The position numbers were made by a program, and so were the translations under genes. The notes under the pieces are model-generated. The model was not told the origin of the DNA. It saw only the letters and a list, made by a program, of their open reading frames with translations, and searched no databases. DNA of 64,000 bases from Bacteroidales bacterium (GTDB lineage Bacteria; Bacteroidota; Bacteroidia; Bacteroidales; Muribaculaceae), in NCBI GenBank assembly GCA_910575545.1, contig CAJTFH010000008.1, positions 38,109-102,108 on the forward strand, given 5' to 3'. Below, piece by piece: positions 53,152 through 61,506 of this stretch; positions within the stretch are counted from its first letter, which is position 1; the number at the start of each line of letters is the position of its first letter.

Positions 53152-54330
53152 ATGAAACTGAAACAGCATATATTCCTCATTCCGGTGATTGCCGCCGTTG
53201 TATCCGCCTCAGGATGCTCAGACAACACCATCCAGACGCCACTGCCCGACGCATCCTCGGTGATAACCTTCGGCCTGCCTGCAGTGTCGGTCGAAGCCGT
53301 CGGGCAGCCTGGCATAGACAAAGCCCCGGGCCGCTCAACGCTGCTCAATGCCTTCCCTTCGGGGGAGAGCTTCAACGTATTGGGCTACTGCATACCACGC
53401 AACGTGAGCAACACTGCCGAAGAAGACCGCTCACAGGCATCGCAAAACTGGAAACAGAAAGCGCAGTTCTCATGCGCCGACGTTTTCTATAATACCACAG
53501 TGACGGTCAACGGCAGCCAGGCCACCTACAGCGGGAATCTCAAACCCTGGTACACCACAACCGAACCGTCCAACGATGCCGCCAATTTTCTGTATTCGTT
53601 CATGGCATACTACCCCGTGGGGAATTTCACAGTGGCTCCCGACAATGCATCGACCGTAGGAGTTCCGGTGATAACATTCACCATCCCAGCCGAGGCTTAC
53701 AACGACCACACCCGTATTCCCGACGCCATGATTGCGGCCAACTTCAACCACTGCCAAGCCGACGGAAAGGTCGACATGACATTCCGCCATCTCCTCACCG
53801 GATTCCGTTTCCGGATAAACAACTACGACACAGACCCGCTGCGCATCGAAAGCCTGAGGCTCACCGGCCGCTTCTACCGCTCCTCAAACTTCAGCTTCCC
53901 GACAGAAGCCGTGACGCAGACCACTCCCGAGCTTGCATCAAACCAATACAACGGCAACTTTTCATTCGTGTCTGCCGCCGACAACTTTGAAGTGGCCGGA
54001 GGAAGCGCGAAACTGCTCGGTACTGCTGCCGACGGAACAGACGGCACAACCCTGCTGCTGCTGACAAATCCCGCAGCCACCCCCGAGACCGTAGACAACG
54101 GCACAGACTATTTCATAGGAGCTGATAAAAAACTGGTAATAAACTACTCTATCGGCAACAGCGGCACAATCAGCATGGAAATCCCCTTCAGGCTGACATA
54201 TAAAACAACACCGGCACACCGCTACACGGCCAACCTCAACTTCGTGGGCGACAAATTCGTGCTCATATTCATGGCCGATAACAACGAAAATTGGGAGTCA
54301 GGCTCCGACAACGACATAACCATCAATTGA
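53152..54330 (+). CDS. Fimbrillin family (Mfa-like) lipoprotein 3
   Basis: A 392-residue lipoprotein, lipobox ASGC (Cys22). N-terminal VITFGLPAVSVEA, a central FSCADVFYNTTVTVNG segment, LKPWYTTTEPSNDAANFLYSFMAYYPVGNF, MTFRHLLTGFRFRINNYDTD and C-terminal RYTANLNFVGDKFVLIFMADNNENWESGSDNDITIN. It aligns with the fimbrillin fold but is more diverged than its two neighbours. It lies 24 bp after the previous gene and 2 bp before the next. Confidence 0.82.
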   Translation: MKLKQHIFLIPVIAAVVSASGCSDNTIQTPLPDASSVITFGLPAVSVEAVGQPGIDKAPGRSTLLNAFPSGESFNVLGYCIPRNVSNTAEEDRSQASQNWKQKAQFSCADVFYNTTVTVNGSQATYSGNLKPWYTTTEPSNDAANFLYSFMAYYPVGNFTVAPDNASTVGVPVITFTIPAEAYNDHTRIPDAMIAANFNHCQADGKVDMTFRHLLTGFRFRINNYDTDPLRIESLRLTGRFYRSSNFSFPTEAVTQTTPELASNQYNGNFSFVSAADNFEVAGGSAKLLGTAADGTDGTTLLLLTNPAATPETVDNGTDYFIGADKKLVINYSIGNSGTISMEIPFRLTYKTTPAHRYTANLNFVGDKFVLIFMADNNENWESGSDNDITIN

Positions 54331-54332
54331 TT

Positions 54333-56849
54333 ATGAAAAGCAACATATTCACCAAAATATTTCTTGGTTCAATAATCGCCCCACTACTGCTGCTCACCAC
54401 AGGATGCACTGAAGAGGACTTCGGCTTCGACCAACCGCGCCCTGCAACCGGAAGACTCACACTCACAATGAGTTGCAACGACATGCTGCCGCAATATGTC
54501 GACCCGGCTCCCATATCACGTGCCGGAGGCCCCAAAGACGACGATGAGAAACGAATCAACACCCTCCATCTCTTCTTCTTCGATGCCGAAACAGGTAACT
54601 TGCTCGAACCTGACAAAGGCAACATCAACTTCCCGCCCTACCAGGTGTTGGAAACAAATGTAATAACCATCCCTGAGGATGCCTTCACCCAGATGACCAA
54701 CGTGCGCATCGTGGCCATCGCCAATATCAACGGCACCGACAATCCGGGCCAGGAAGGCGACGGCAACAAATTCCTGACAGAATGGACTCCCGGAGGCAGA
54801 ATCGAAAACGGCACACGCGACACAGGCACACCCTATCTGATTGATAATTATTCAAAACTCCAGAAATGGGTCTATGCCCCGAAACTGCGCACCGCAGAGG
54901 GCGTACCACTCAGCCAGCTCCCCACAGCCGGAATGCCGATGATAGGCTTCACCAGCGAGCCTATCAACCTCAATGAAGCATACAACGGCCAGAACCGCCG
55001 CGATATACAGCTCACAGCCCTCATGGCCAAGGTCAACATAACCGTAAAACTCACACCTAACCAGGAGAACCTCGACGGTTCACTCCCCTCCATGACCATC
55101 CGCAGCTATGGCATCAAGAACATGCCAACTACCGTATGCTTCGAAAAACCGGATGTAGAAAACCTCACCGAAGAAAGCCTCACAACCGCAGAAATGGAAG
55201 AGGAGATAGAGGTTACGCTCGATGCCCCCATAACTATCAACAAAGACAGCGAAAGGGTGAGCTTCACCTACTACACCTACGAAAACATTCAGTTGCCCGA
55301 CTACTCGGCCACACGCCCGGGAGGCGGTGAGTTCTTCCCCGGCGGAACCACCAAACCAGTCTATCCCGAAAATGTCGACCCTGACGACTACCAGCGATGG
55401 AAACCAACCATGGCACGCAAAGACAGGGCATCGGCCATGATCCTACGCGGGAACTACATCACCCATCAGGGACTGAACTACAACGCCCAGTTCACCATCT
55501 ACATGGGAGCCAACCCAAACGACGACTTCAAGGTTGAGCGCAACCATGAGTATAACAACAACATCACAGTGCGCGGCCTCGACTATGTGCGCAACTCCGA
55601 CGACAACGTCTATAACTTCGACGCCCGCGTAAACGTAACCACCGACAATCCACTCTACCTTGCCATCGTAAACGAGCGCAAAGTCGACGCCCACGCCGCA
55701 GCCCTCCCAATGGATGTATGGCTGCTGCTGCGCGAACCCGCCGGAACCAACGGTGAAAACCCCGAAGGTGTGAACCACAACACCACCGTAACCATCGAAA
55801 TCCCCGACGACTGCGACTGGATAAGCATGACAATGATTCCCCGCGCTGAAATGCAGCGCAAAGGTTTTACAGCCGGTGCCGGCGCAGAACCTTATTTCTA
55901 CGAAAATATGATTGACTACTGCAACAACGGCACAGTATTCAATCTAAACACCAATCTTTCCGACCACGACCCCATAGGCCTTGATTATGGCCGCACCGTC
56001 ACCATCACAAGCACCCCTACACTAAACAACTCACGCTCACGCGTCTATTTCTATATTGATGAAAACGTAAAGCCTGATGCCGATGGCAACGTACCCGACC
56101 GCTACGCCGACATCCGCATCACCTACACCAACGACAAAGACGGCGGAGACCGCCGCGAGCGTATCCTCCAGATCGAGCAGCGCGGCCTGGTTCATATCAA
56201 CGGCAATTGGGAAGGTAATAATGGTGAAATGGCAGAAATCAATACCTACATGGAGTATTATGAGGAATACCTTGAACACAACGACCCGCTCGATCAACAT
56301 CTCCAGCCAGGCGCTTTCTACGAAGGTCTGCCTTGGGGACTGAAAGGCATCAGGTTATACAATGTCACGGGTCTTATTCCCAACCCTCCGGGATTTGACG
56401 TCTATTACACTAACCAGGCATTCGCATACACACAAGCCGTACTAAGCCGCAATGGTGCCGATCCCCTTTCAAACTTGTATCTATTCAATGAAACCAAACC
56501 CACCTCAGCATTCCACTACTGCTATGGCCGTAACAAACGGAATACCGACGGTACAGTAGCATTTAATAAAACCAACGGATGGTATATGCCAGGCATCCGT
56601 GAGCTTGAACGGGCGCTTGTTCAATATTACCTGACTTTTGAAGATTTCCGTGGAAATCTCTATCTTTCTGCAGCATGTGGTAAAGGTAACGGCCTTACTG
56701 ACCGATCTAAGGAACGCACAGAACTTGCCCGCGCCACACGAGTGGATATGGTTAACGGAAAACCAAAATACGTCGACAGCACAGAAGGCAATCCCGGCGC
56801 CGTATACCGCGACAATCCCCACCGCATCCGTGCCTTCTACCGCATGTAA
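54333..56849 (+). CDS. Large fimbrial tip-like lipoprotein (Mfa-like N-terminus, DUF4906-type)
   Basis: An 838-residue lipoprotein with lipobox LTTGC (Cys23). The N-terminal part is fimbrial-like: LTLTMSCNDM, RINTLHLFFFDAETGNLL, MTNVRIVAIANINGT, LTALMAKVNITVKLTP. A longer C-terminal region has a BACON/Ig-like strand set (NTTVTIEIPDDCDWISMTMIP, then RRERILQIEQRG) and a final FYEGLPWG ... NGWYMPGIRELERALVQY lectin-like domain. Length and order fit tip or adhesin proteins of Bacteroidales Mfa-type fimbriae (DUF4906 group). ATG 54333 is preferred because it directly precedes the signal MKSNIFTKIFLGS; an upstream in-frame codon lies inside the preceding gene. Last gene before the right-hand repeat. 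Confidence 0.75.
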   Translation: MKSNIFTKIFLGSIIAPLLLLTTGCTEEDFGFDQPRPATGRLTLTMSCNDMLPQYVDPAPISRAGGPKDDDEKRINTLHLFFFDAETGNLLEPDKGNINFPPYQVLETNVITIPEDAFTQMTNVRIVAIANINGTDNPGQEGDGNKFLTEWTPGGRIENGTRDTGTPYLIDNYSKLQKWVYAPKLRTAEGVPLSQLPTAGMPMIGFTSEPINLNEAYNGQNRRDIQLTALMAKVNITVKLTPNQENLDGSLPSMTIRSYGIKNMPTTVCFEKPDVENLTEESLTTAEMEEEIEVTLDAPITINKDSERVSFTYYTYENIQLPDYSATRPGGGEFFPGGTTKPVYPENVDPDDYQRWKPTMARKDRASAMILRGNYITHQGLNYNAQFTIYMGANPNDDFKVERNHEYNNNITVRGLDYVRNSDDNVYNFDARVNVTTDNPLYLAIVNERKVDAHAAALPMDVWLLLREPAGTNGENPEGVNHNTTVTIEIPDDCDWISMTMIPRAEMQRKGFTAGAGAEPYFYENMIDYCNNGTVFNLNTNLSDHDPIGLDYGRTVTITSTPTLNNSRSRVYFYIDENVKPDADGNVPDRYADIRITYTNDKDGGDRRERILQIEQRGLVHINGNWEGNNGEMAEINTYMEYYEEYLEHNDPLDQHLQPGAFYEGLPWGLKGIRLYNVTGLIPNPPGFDVYYTNQAFAYTQAVLSRNGADPLSNLYLFNETKPTSAFHYCYGRNKRNTDGTVAFNKTNGWYMPGIRELERALVQYYLTFEDFRGNLYLSAACGKGNGLTDRSKERTELARATRVDMVNGKPKYVDSTEGNPGAVYRDNPHRIRAFYRM

Positions 56850-56860
56850 TCCCGTCATCA

Positions 56861-56913
56861 ATAACACATTGTCCGACGCGTCAGACCTGTCCGACGCGTC
56901 GGAATCGTGTTAT
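56861..56913 (+). terminator. Possible terminator of the fimbrial operon
   Basis: ATAACAC (56861-56867) pairs with GTGTTAT (56907-56913) around an inner palindromic CCGACGCGTCGG region in which CCGACGCGTC is repeated twice. No T-run follows; the better terminator is inside the repeat at 57208. Confidence 0.4.
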
Positions 56914-57060
56914 CCCCCACCAAGTTGCACCCCACCCTATAAAATTCAGTAATAATATGGGAATAATCAGGTGTATTTTCCCCGGATGGCAATGGCTGAA
57001 ATTCGACCTATGATATTATTTATCGGGGTTAAACTTTTCAGCCGTTAATATGCAGATAAG

Positions 57061-57234
57061 AGGGTGTGTCATAATGGCTCATCTGGGTCGTCGCCCGAGG
57101 GCTTCGGGTTCGGTCATTGACCTTAGTCAACTCCCTTCACCCTCACCCTCAGGCTCCTACCATCTGAACCATTCTGACAGCACCCTCTCCATCCGGATGC
57201 CAAAAAGGCGTTGGTCGAATTTCGACACAACGCC
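57061..57234 (-). repeat. Copy C of the 174-bp inverted repeat pair (right of the fimbrial locus)
   Basis: Complement of copy B with only two substitutions. It ends with the bidirectional terminator hairpin GGCGTTGGTCGAA...TTCGACACAACGCC (57208-57234), bounded by AAAAA and TTTT. It lies between the convergent fimbrial operon and secG. The 226-bp gap from 56850 to the next repeat base otherwise shows no gene. Confidence 0.92.
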
Positions 57235-57238
57235 TTTT
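57208..57238. terminator. Bidirectional terminator between the fimbrial operon and secG
   Basis: A 13-bp stem (one extra base in one arm) inside repeat C, with TTTT on the plus side and TTTTT on the minus side. Confidence 0.75.
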
Positions 57239-57290
57239 GTGTGGGATATAGGTCAGCCTCAGGCCGACGCTCTCAATTCAACCGTCAGGA

Positions 57291-57689
57291 TTATTCAGCG
57301 GCAGGGGCGGCGGGTGCTTCTTCTGCAGGGGTTTCTGCGGCGGCCTCACCCTCTACGGGAGCGGCGGTTTCAGCAGCCGGAGCTTGCACGGGTGTGGCAT
57401 ATTCGGTGCCTGTAACGGTCTGCATCTCTGTAACCGCTTTCACACGCGAACCGCTCTGGACCATTGTGCGGGGCATAACGAAAACCGACAGAATCGACAG
57501 CACACCGATAACGGCTGCCAATGTCCATGTTGCCTTCTCAATGAAATCGTTGGTGCGGCGCACGCCCATAATCTGGTTAGAACCTGCAAACGACGACGAC
57601 AGACCGCCACCTTTCGATTTCTGAACCAATACAACCACAATGAGAAGAATAGAAATTAAAACGGTTAAAATAATAATCAGTGTATACAT
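57291..57689 (-). CDS. secG: Preprotein translocase subunit SecG
   Basis: A 132-residue inner-membrane protein of the SecYEG channel. Helix 1 LIIILTVLISILLIVVVLVQ, the conserved KSKGGGLSSSFAGSNQIMGVRRT loop, helix 2 TWTLAAVIGVLSILSVFVMP, then an Ala/Glu/Pro-rich tail typical of Bacteroidetes SecG. Last gene of the minus-strand sigma-54 regulator, lptE, TPR, secG operon. Confidence 0.95.
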   Translation of the reverse strand: MYTLIIILTVLISILLIVVVLVQKSKGGGLSSSFAGSNQIMGVRRTNDFIEKATWTLAAVIGVLSILSVFVMPRTMVQSGSRVKAVTEMQTVTGTEYATPVQAPAAETAAPVEGEAAAETPAEEAPAAPAAE

Positions 57690-57717
57690 CTGCTACTGTT
57701 ATATTTCTTTTTTGTGT

Positions 57718-58491
57718 TTATTCTTTGTTGGTTTCCTTATCAATCCGTTTCCGCCTGATGCTCTCGGCTACCATCAGTTTGCGCAGAAACCGCAATTGGT
57801 CTGCAAAGTAAGCATTTTTTTCGGGGAAATCCAAACTTAAACGGTTAAGAATTTCATATGCACGTTCATAACGGCGCGTTTTAATGTAAATCTTGGCCAG
57901 GCTCTCACTCAGCAACGAATTGTCGGCAGCCGGAGCGGGAGCTTTGATTTCGGGCGCGGGCGATGTTTTCTGAGATTCCTCGCGCGAGCGCACCGACAGG
58001 ATGAACCGGTTGATACGGTCGTCGCGCGAATTTCCGGTAGGCTCTGCCTGTGGCAAGTCGGCGGCCTCCCTGCGTGCAAGCTGCTGCGAATAATCGGCAA
58101 CAGGGTTGAAAATAAGTTTCTCAAGCGTTTCGGTCTCCGAAGCGTCGGCAGAGCCGTATGTGGCCAGGAATTTATCTATCGTCTGCGTTGTTGATGGAGT
58201 TGTTTTCTCCTTCTGCGGGGGATAGAAGCCGTCGAAACGCCCCCCTTCACTCTCATCACCCATGACGCGGGCGGCGGCATCGCTGTCGGCCACCGACAAC
58301 ACCATGTCGGCAATGGCCTGTTGGCGCTCCTGAGGCGACATTTCGCCCCCTTCGCAAGCCGCCCGCACCCGTTCCATCCGGGGCAATGTGAAAAACGGAT
58401 ACCGCTCTTTCATTCGCTCAAGCCACGCGGAATCAGCCCCGGCGGAAGGATCTGCCAGATAAGCCCTCAGTTTTTCAGCATCGTCGTTCAT
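57718..58491 (-). CDS. TPR-like protein of unknown function between lptE and secG
   Basis: A 257-residue cytoplasmic protein without signal peptide. The N-terminal part is charged and partly disordered (AYLADPSAGADSAWLERMKERYPFF). The C-terminal 60 residues form a TPR-like helical pair (SLLSESLAKIYIKTRRYERAYEILNRLSLDFPEKNAYFADQLRFL). ATG 58491 is chosen because the upstream TTG at 58530 would overlap the spacer from lptE. Genes at this place are conserved in Bacteroidales without assigned function. It may assist the outer-membrane or secretion genes beside it. Confidence 0.8.
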   Translation of the reverse strand: MNDDAEKLRAYLADPSAGADSAWLERMKERYPFFTLPRMERVRAACEGGEMSPQERQQAIADMVLSVADSDAAARVMGDESEGGRFDGFYPPQKEKTTPSTTQTIDKFLATYGSADASETETLEKLIFNPVADYSQQLARREAADLPQAEPTGNSRDDRINRFILSVRSREESQKTSPAPEIKAPAPAADNSLLSESLAKIYIKTRRYERAYEILNRLSLDFPEKNAYFADQLRFLRKLMVAESIRRKRIDKETNKE

Positions 58492-58539
58492 ATCGTGGAG
58501 TTTTACGGTTTTGGTATCAGTCAATGGCAACCGGCATAG

Positions 58540-59058
58540 CTACCAGTTTCCGAGTGTGGCGTTAAATATCAAGTCAACAAGCTCTTTTGAAATCTCCTGG
58601 CAGAGCTGTTCCTGAACATCGTTGAGCATCTGCGAGGAATCGAAGTCGCGATAGGCCGAGAAAGTCTGGCTCACATCTTTCCCCTCCTGCTTGGTGTCGG
58701 TATATTTAACCCTCACGGTAATGGTCAGACGCGTTTTCGAGGCATAGGCATCTTCAGTCACCGCCTGTGGAGTCAGGTTATAGCCGGTTATCTCTCCTTC
58801 GAGTTCAAGGTCGGAAGCCCCGTCGGTCACGGCCAACCGTGTGTTGCGGGTGATATAATCGAGCAGGTCGTTTTCAAAAATCTGCTGCAAAGGCGCATAG
58901 ACCAGCGCCGCACGGATAGGGAACTCACCCACGTGGATTGTCTTGTAGACGTTATAGTCTATAGCAGCCCCGTTGAGCTTATAGCTTATGCGACACCCCT
59001 GCGGCACCAGCATTATCAACCCCACAACCACCGCCGCCAATATTCTTTTCATAGTCAT
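58540..59058 (-). CDS. LptE-like LPS-assembly lipoprotein
   Basis: A 172-residue lipoprotein: signal ILAAVVVGLIMLVPQGC with acylated Cys, then SYKLNGAAIDYNVYKTIHVGEFP, LVYAPLQQIFENDLLDYITRNTRL, DLELEGEITGYNLTPQAV and ISKELVDLIFNATLGNW. This matches the LptE family of Bacteroidetes, which plugs the LptD barrel for LPS export. ATG 59058 (MTMKRI) or 59052 (MKRI) can start; an upstream codon at 59076 is less likely. Separated from the regulator stop by about 22 bp. Confidence 0.88.
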   Translation of the reverse strand: MTMKRILAAVVVGLIMLVPQGCRISYKLNGAAIDYNVYKTIHVGEFPIRAALVYAPLQQIFENDLLDYITRNTRLAVTDGASDLELEGEITGYNLTPQAVTEDAYASKTRLTITVRVKYTDTKQEGKDVSQTFSAYRDFDSSQMLNDVQEQLCQEISKELVDLIFNATLGNW

Positions 59059-59080
59059 AAATCGTAAGTCATACACCCCC

Positions 59081-60334
59081 CTACTCCAACCCGAATTCCT
59101 TGATTTTACGGTAGAGTGTGCGCTCGGAAATGTTTAGCTCGGCGGCAGTGGCCTTTCGACGGCCACCGTTGCGCTCCAACGACCGGCGGATGGTTTCACG
59201 CTCGGTCTCTTCAAGGGTGCGCCCTCCGATGCTCACATCCATATGCGGCACATCAACCGCCCCGTTCCCATCTGCGCTTTCATGGAGAGGACTTTCGGGA
59301 TATGAGAACCGCCCCAAATCGCCAGGCAACTGATGCATACCCCTGACCACCACAGCGGTTGTCGACGCCACCGGCGCAACATCCTCTTTCGGCACGTGCC
59401 GGTCGGTTATCTCGCTGCGAAGCTCTGCAATCTCATTCTGAAGTCGCATAATCAGTTCAAACAGCAATTCCCGTTCACGCTCATAGCTGTGGGCGCCGGT
59501 AGAGGAGTTCTCATGCACAACCGGAGCATAACTTGTGGCCGCCTGGGGCAGATAAAGAAGCAGAGCCTCCATGTCTACCTCCCTTCCGGCCTCAAACAGG
59601 GCAATCTGCTCAACAACGTTTTTCAACTGGCGCACATTGCCTGGCCATCGGTAATGGAGCAGCGATTCACGCGCATCTTCAGAGAAAACTATCTGCGGCA
59701 CTTTATATTTTTCGGCGAAATCACCAGCGAACTTGCGGGCAAGCAAAGCTATGTCGTTGCCACGGTCGCGCAAAGGTGGCACATGGATCTGGATTGTCGA
59801 CAACCGGTAGTAGAGGTCTTCGCGGAAACGCCCTTCGCGCACTGCCTTCTCCATGTCTACATTCGTGGCGGCCACAACGCGGAGATTTGTTTTCTGAACC
59901 TCCGACGAACCCACCTTCATAAATTCGCCGCTTTCAAGCACACGCAACAGACGTGCCTGGGTTGTCAGCGGGAGCTCAGCCACTTCATCAAGGAAAATAG
60001 TGCCGCCGTCGGCCTCCTCGAAATATCCCTTACGCGAGTTGACAGCTCCTGTGAACGCTCCTTTCTCATGGCCGAAAAGCTCCGAGTCGATTGTCCCCTC
60101 GGGAATGGCGCCGCAGTTCACGGCGATATATTTTGAATGCTTGCGCGGCGAAAACGCATGGATAACCTGCGGGAAAAACTCTTTCCCACTTCCGCTCTCC
60201 CCCGTCACCAGCACCGACAGGTCTATTGGAGCCACACGCAATGCGCGCCCCACCGCCTCGATAAGCGCCGGAGCATTGCCCACTATGCCGAAACGGGCCT
60301 TGGCCTGCTGAATCTGCTGACTGCTCGATGTCAT
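59081..60334 (-). CDS. Sigma-54 dependent transcriptional regulator
   Basis: A 417-residue AAA+ enhancer-binding protein. There is no N-terminal receiver domain; the ATPase begins near residue 20 (FGIVGNAPALIEAVGRA). Walker A VTGESGSGKEFFPQVIH, the sigma-54 contact loop ELFGHEKGAFTGAV (GAFTGA), Walker B GGTIFLDEVAELPL, RFREDLYYRLS, RWPGNVRQLKNVVEQ. After a linker of about 90 residues a Fis-type helix-turn-helix ends the protein (ATAAELNISERTLYRKIKEFGL). ATG 60334 is preferred, since the predicted start of transcription lies near 60352. Lead gene of the lptE-TPR-secG operon. Confidence 0.93.
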   Translation of the reverse strand: MTSSSQQIQQAKARFGIVGNAPALIEAVGRALRVAPIDLSVLVTGESGSGKEFFPQVIHAFSPRKHSKYIAVNCGAIPEGTIDSELFGHEKGAFTGAVNSRKGYFEEADGGTIFLDEVAELPLTTQARLLRVLESGEFMKVGSSEVQKTNLRVVAATNVDMEKAVREGRFREDLYYRLSTIQIHVPPLRDRGNDIALLARKFAGDFAEKYKVPQIVFSEDARESLLHYRWPGNVRQLKNVVEQIALFEAGREVDMEALLLYLPQAATSYAPVVHENSSTGAHSYERERELLFELIMRLQNEIAELRSEITDRHVPKEDVAPVASTTAVVVRGMHQLPGDLGRFSYPESPLHESADGNGAVDVPHMDVSIGGRTLEETERETIRRSLERNGGRRKATAAELNISERTLYRKIKEFGLE

Positions 60335-60358
60335 TGTATATTTTTTAGAAGTAAGAAG

Positions 60359-60366
60359 CAAACGTA
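60359..60366 (-). promoter_or_regulatory. Predicted -7 box for the sigma-54 regulator operon
   Basis: Minus-strand TACGTTTG fits TAnnTTTG; the -33 spacing lacks TTTG. It lies about 25 bp before ATG 60334. Confidence 0.4.
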
Positions 60367-60469
60367 TCTCTTAGCGAATTATTTCTTTATTTTATTTATT
60401 TCACTCCACTTTTTACCGCTTATTGCTTTATTCATCCCATCCAACTTCTTGCTTCTTATTTCTTACGTC

Positions 60470-61396
60470 TCACTTTTTATCTCTCAACTCATAAGTGCGG
60501 CGGCGAAGGAAATCGGAGAATTCTTTCTCCGAACCCATATGGGCCATCTGCTCCTCGACAGTGATGGGATCGCCGACAGTGATGTGGAAAGTCTTGCCAC
60601 GTTTGCGGAACACCTCTGCCGGATGGCGGAATGTGCGCAGCTGCCAGCATACCACTCCCAGGAAATTAAACCACCACGATTGCGATCCATGGAAAAAAAT
60701 AGGTATCACCGGCACCTTCAGCTTCTCTATCAGCTGAATAACCGTGGGTTGCCATTCGCGGTCTTGCAACCGGCCGCGCCAGTTGACCTTGGCAACCGCC
60801 CCGGCAGGGAAAAATCCAACCGGATCACCCTGGCGCACCATCTTGATGACCTCACGGATTCCGGCCATCGACACCGCCCGCTTCTTGGGGTCATCAGAAG
60901 CCATGGCGTCGACAGCTATGAAATTGGGGCGCATGGCCTTGATATAGTTCAGGAACATGTTGACCATAACCTTATATCGCGGACGGCGCGAAGCTATCAT
61001 ATCAATCAGTATGATTCCGTCCAAAGCCCCGAAATGATGGTTGCTCACCGTTATGAAAGCCCCTTGGGGCAGATTGTCGAGCACCTGCCCGTTGTCGATT
61101 CTCAACTTTATGTCGAGTTCCTCAAGCAACCCGCGCACAAACTGAGGCCCCGGGGTGTCGGCATGGTTGGCATGAAGGGCGTTCACCTTATCGAGGGAGA
61201 GAAACTTCATAAACCGCTCCACCAGTTTGCGGTGTCCCTGCAACTTGGGCACCATTGCCATTATGTCGTCGGCATCGAGCACAGTTTTTTTCTGCGATAT
61301 GTCTGTTTTTTGCGAATCCTGCATATTCCGGAAGTTTTTTCTGTGGTAGCCCTGCAGCCGCCCCTGTTGAATAGAGCCGGGCATGACATACTTCAT
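60470..61396 (-). CDS. Lysophospholipid acyltransferase family protein
   Basis: A 308-residue membrane-associated acyltransferase of the PlsC group. The catalytic HxxxxD box is SNHHFGALDGIILIDM near 140; FIAVDAMASDDPKKRAV; the acyl-acceptor motif GDPVGFFPAGAVAKVNW near 205; VPVIPIFFHGSQSWWFN. It should add a fatty acid to a lysophospholipid or a related lipid (ornithine-lipid or phosphatidate synthesis). The N-terminal 25 residues are weak, and the -7 box TAAATTTG at 61398-61405 suggests a nearly leaderless start or an internal start at ATG 61324. Confidence 0.85.
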   Translation of the reverse strand: MKYVMPGSIQQGRLQGYHRKNFRNMQDSQKTDISQKKTVLDADDIMAMVPKLQGHRKLVERFMKFLSLDKVNALHANHADTPGPQFVRGLLEELDIKLRIDNGQVLDNLPQGAFITVSNHHFGALDGIILIDMIASRRPRYKVMVNMFLNYIKAMRPNFIAVDAMASDDPKKRAVSMAGIREVIKMVRQGDPVGFFPAGAVAKVNWRGRLQDREWQPTVIQLIEKLKVPVIPIFFHGSQSWWFNFLGVVCWQLRTFRHPAEVFRKRGKTFHITVGDPITVEEQMAHMGSEKEFSDFLRRRTYELRDKK

Positions 61397-61397
61397 G

Positions 61398-61413
61398 CAA
61401 ATTTACAAAATTA
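61398..61413 (-). promoter_or_regulatory. Candidate -7 boxes for the acyltransferase gene
   Basis: Two minus-strand matches to TAnnTTTG, TAAATTTG (61398-61405) and TAATTTTG (61406-61413), stand side by side directly before ATG 61396. Confidence 0.35.
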
Positions 61414-61506
61414 TCCCGATTTCCCACACTATGAAGCCAAACGTGCGAAAAATCGGGGAAATAGAATATGTGGCCGTTTCATGCGGCAATGGCGGTTATT
61501 GCGGCG

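Noticed and set aside
56868..56905. Repeated CCGACGCGTC motif as a protein-binding or recombination site
   Set aside because: Two copies in 30 bases form part of a hairpin after the last fimbrial gene; nothing else supports a special site.
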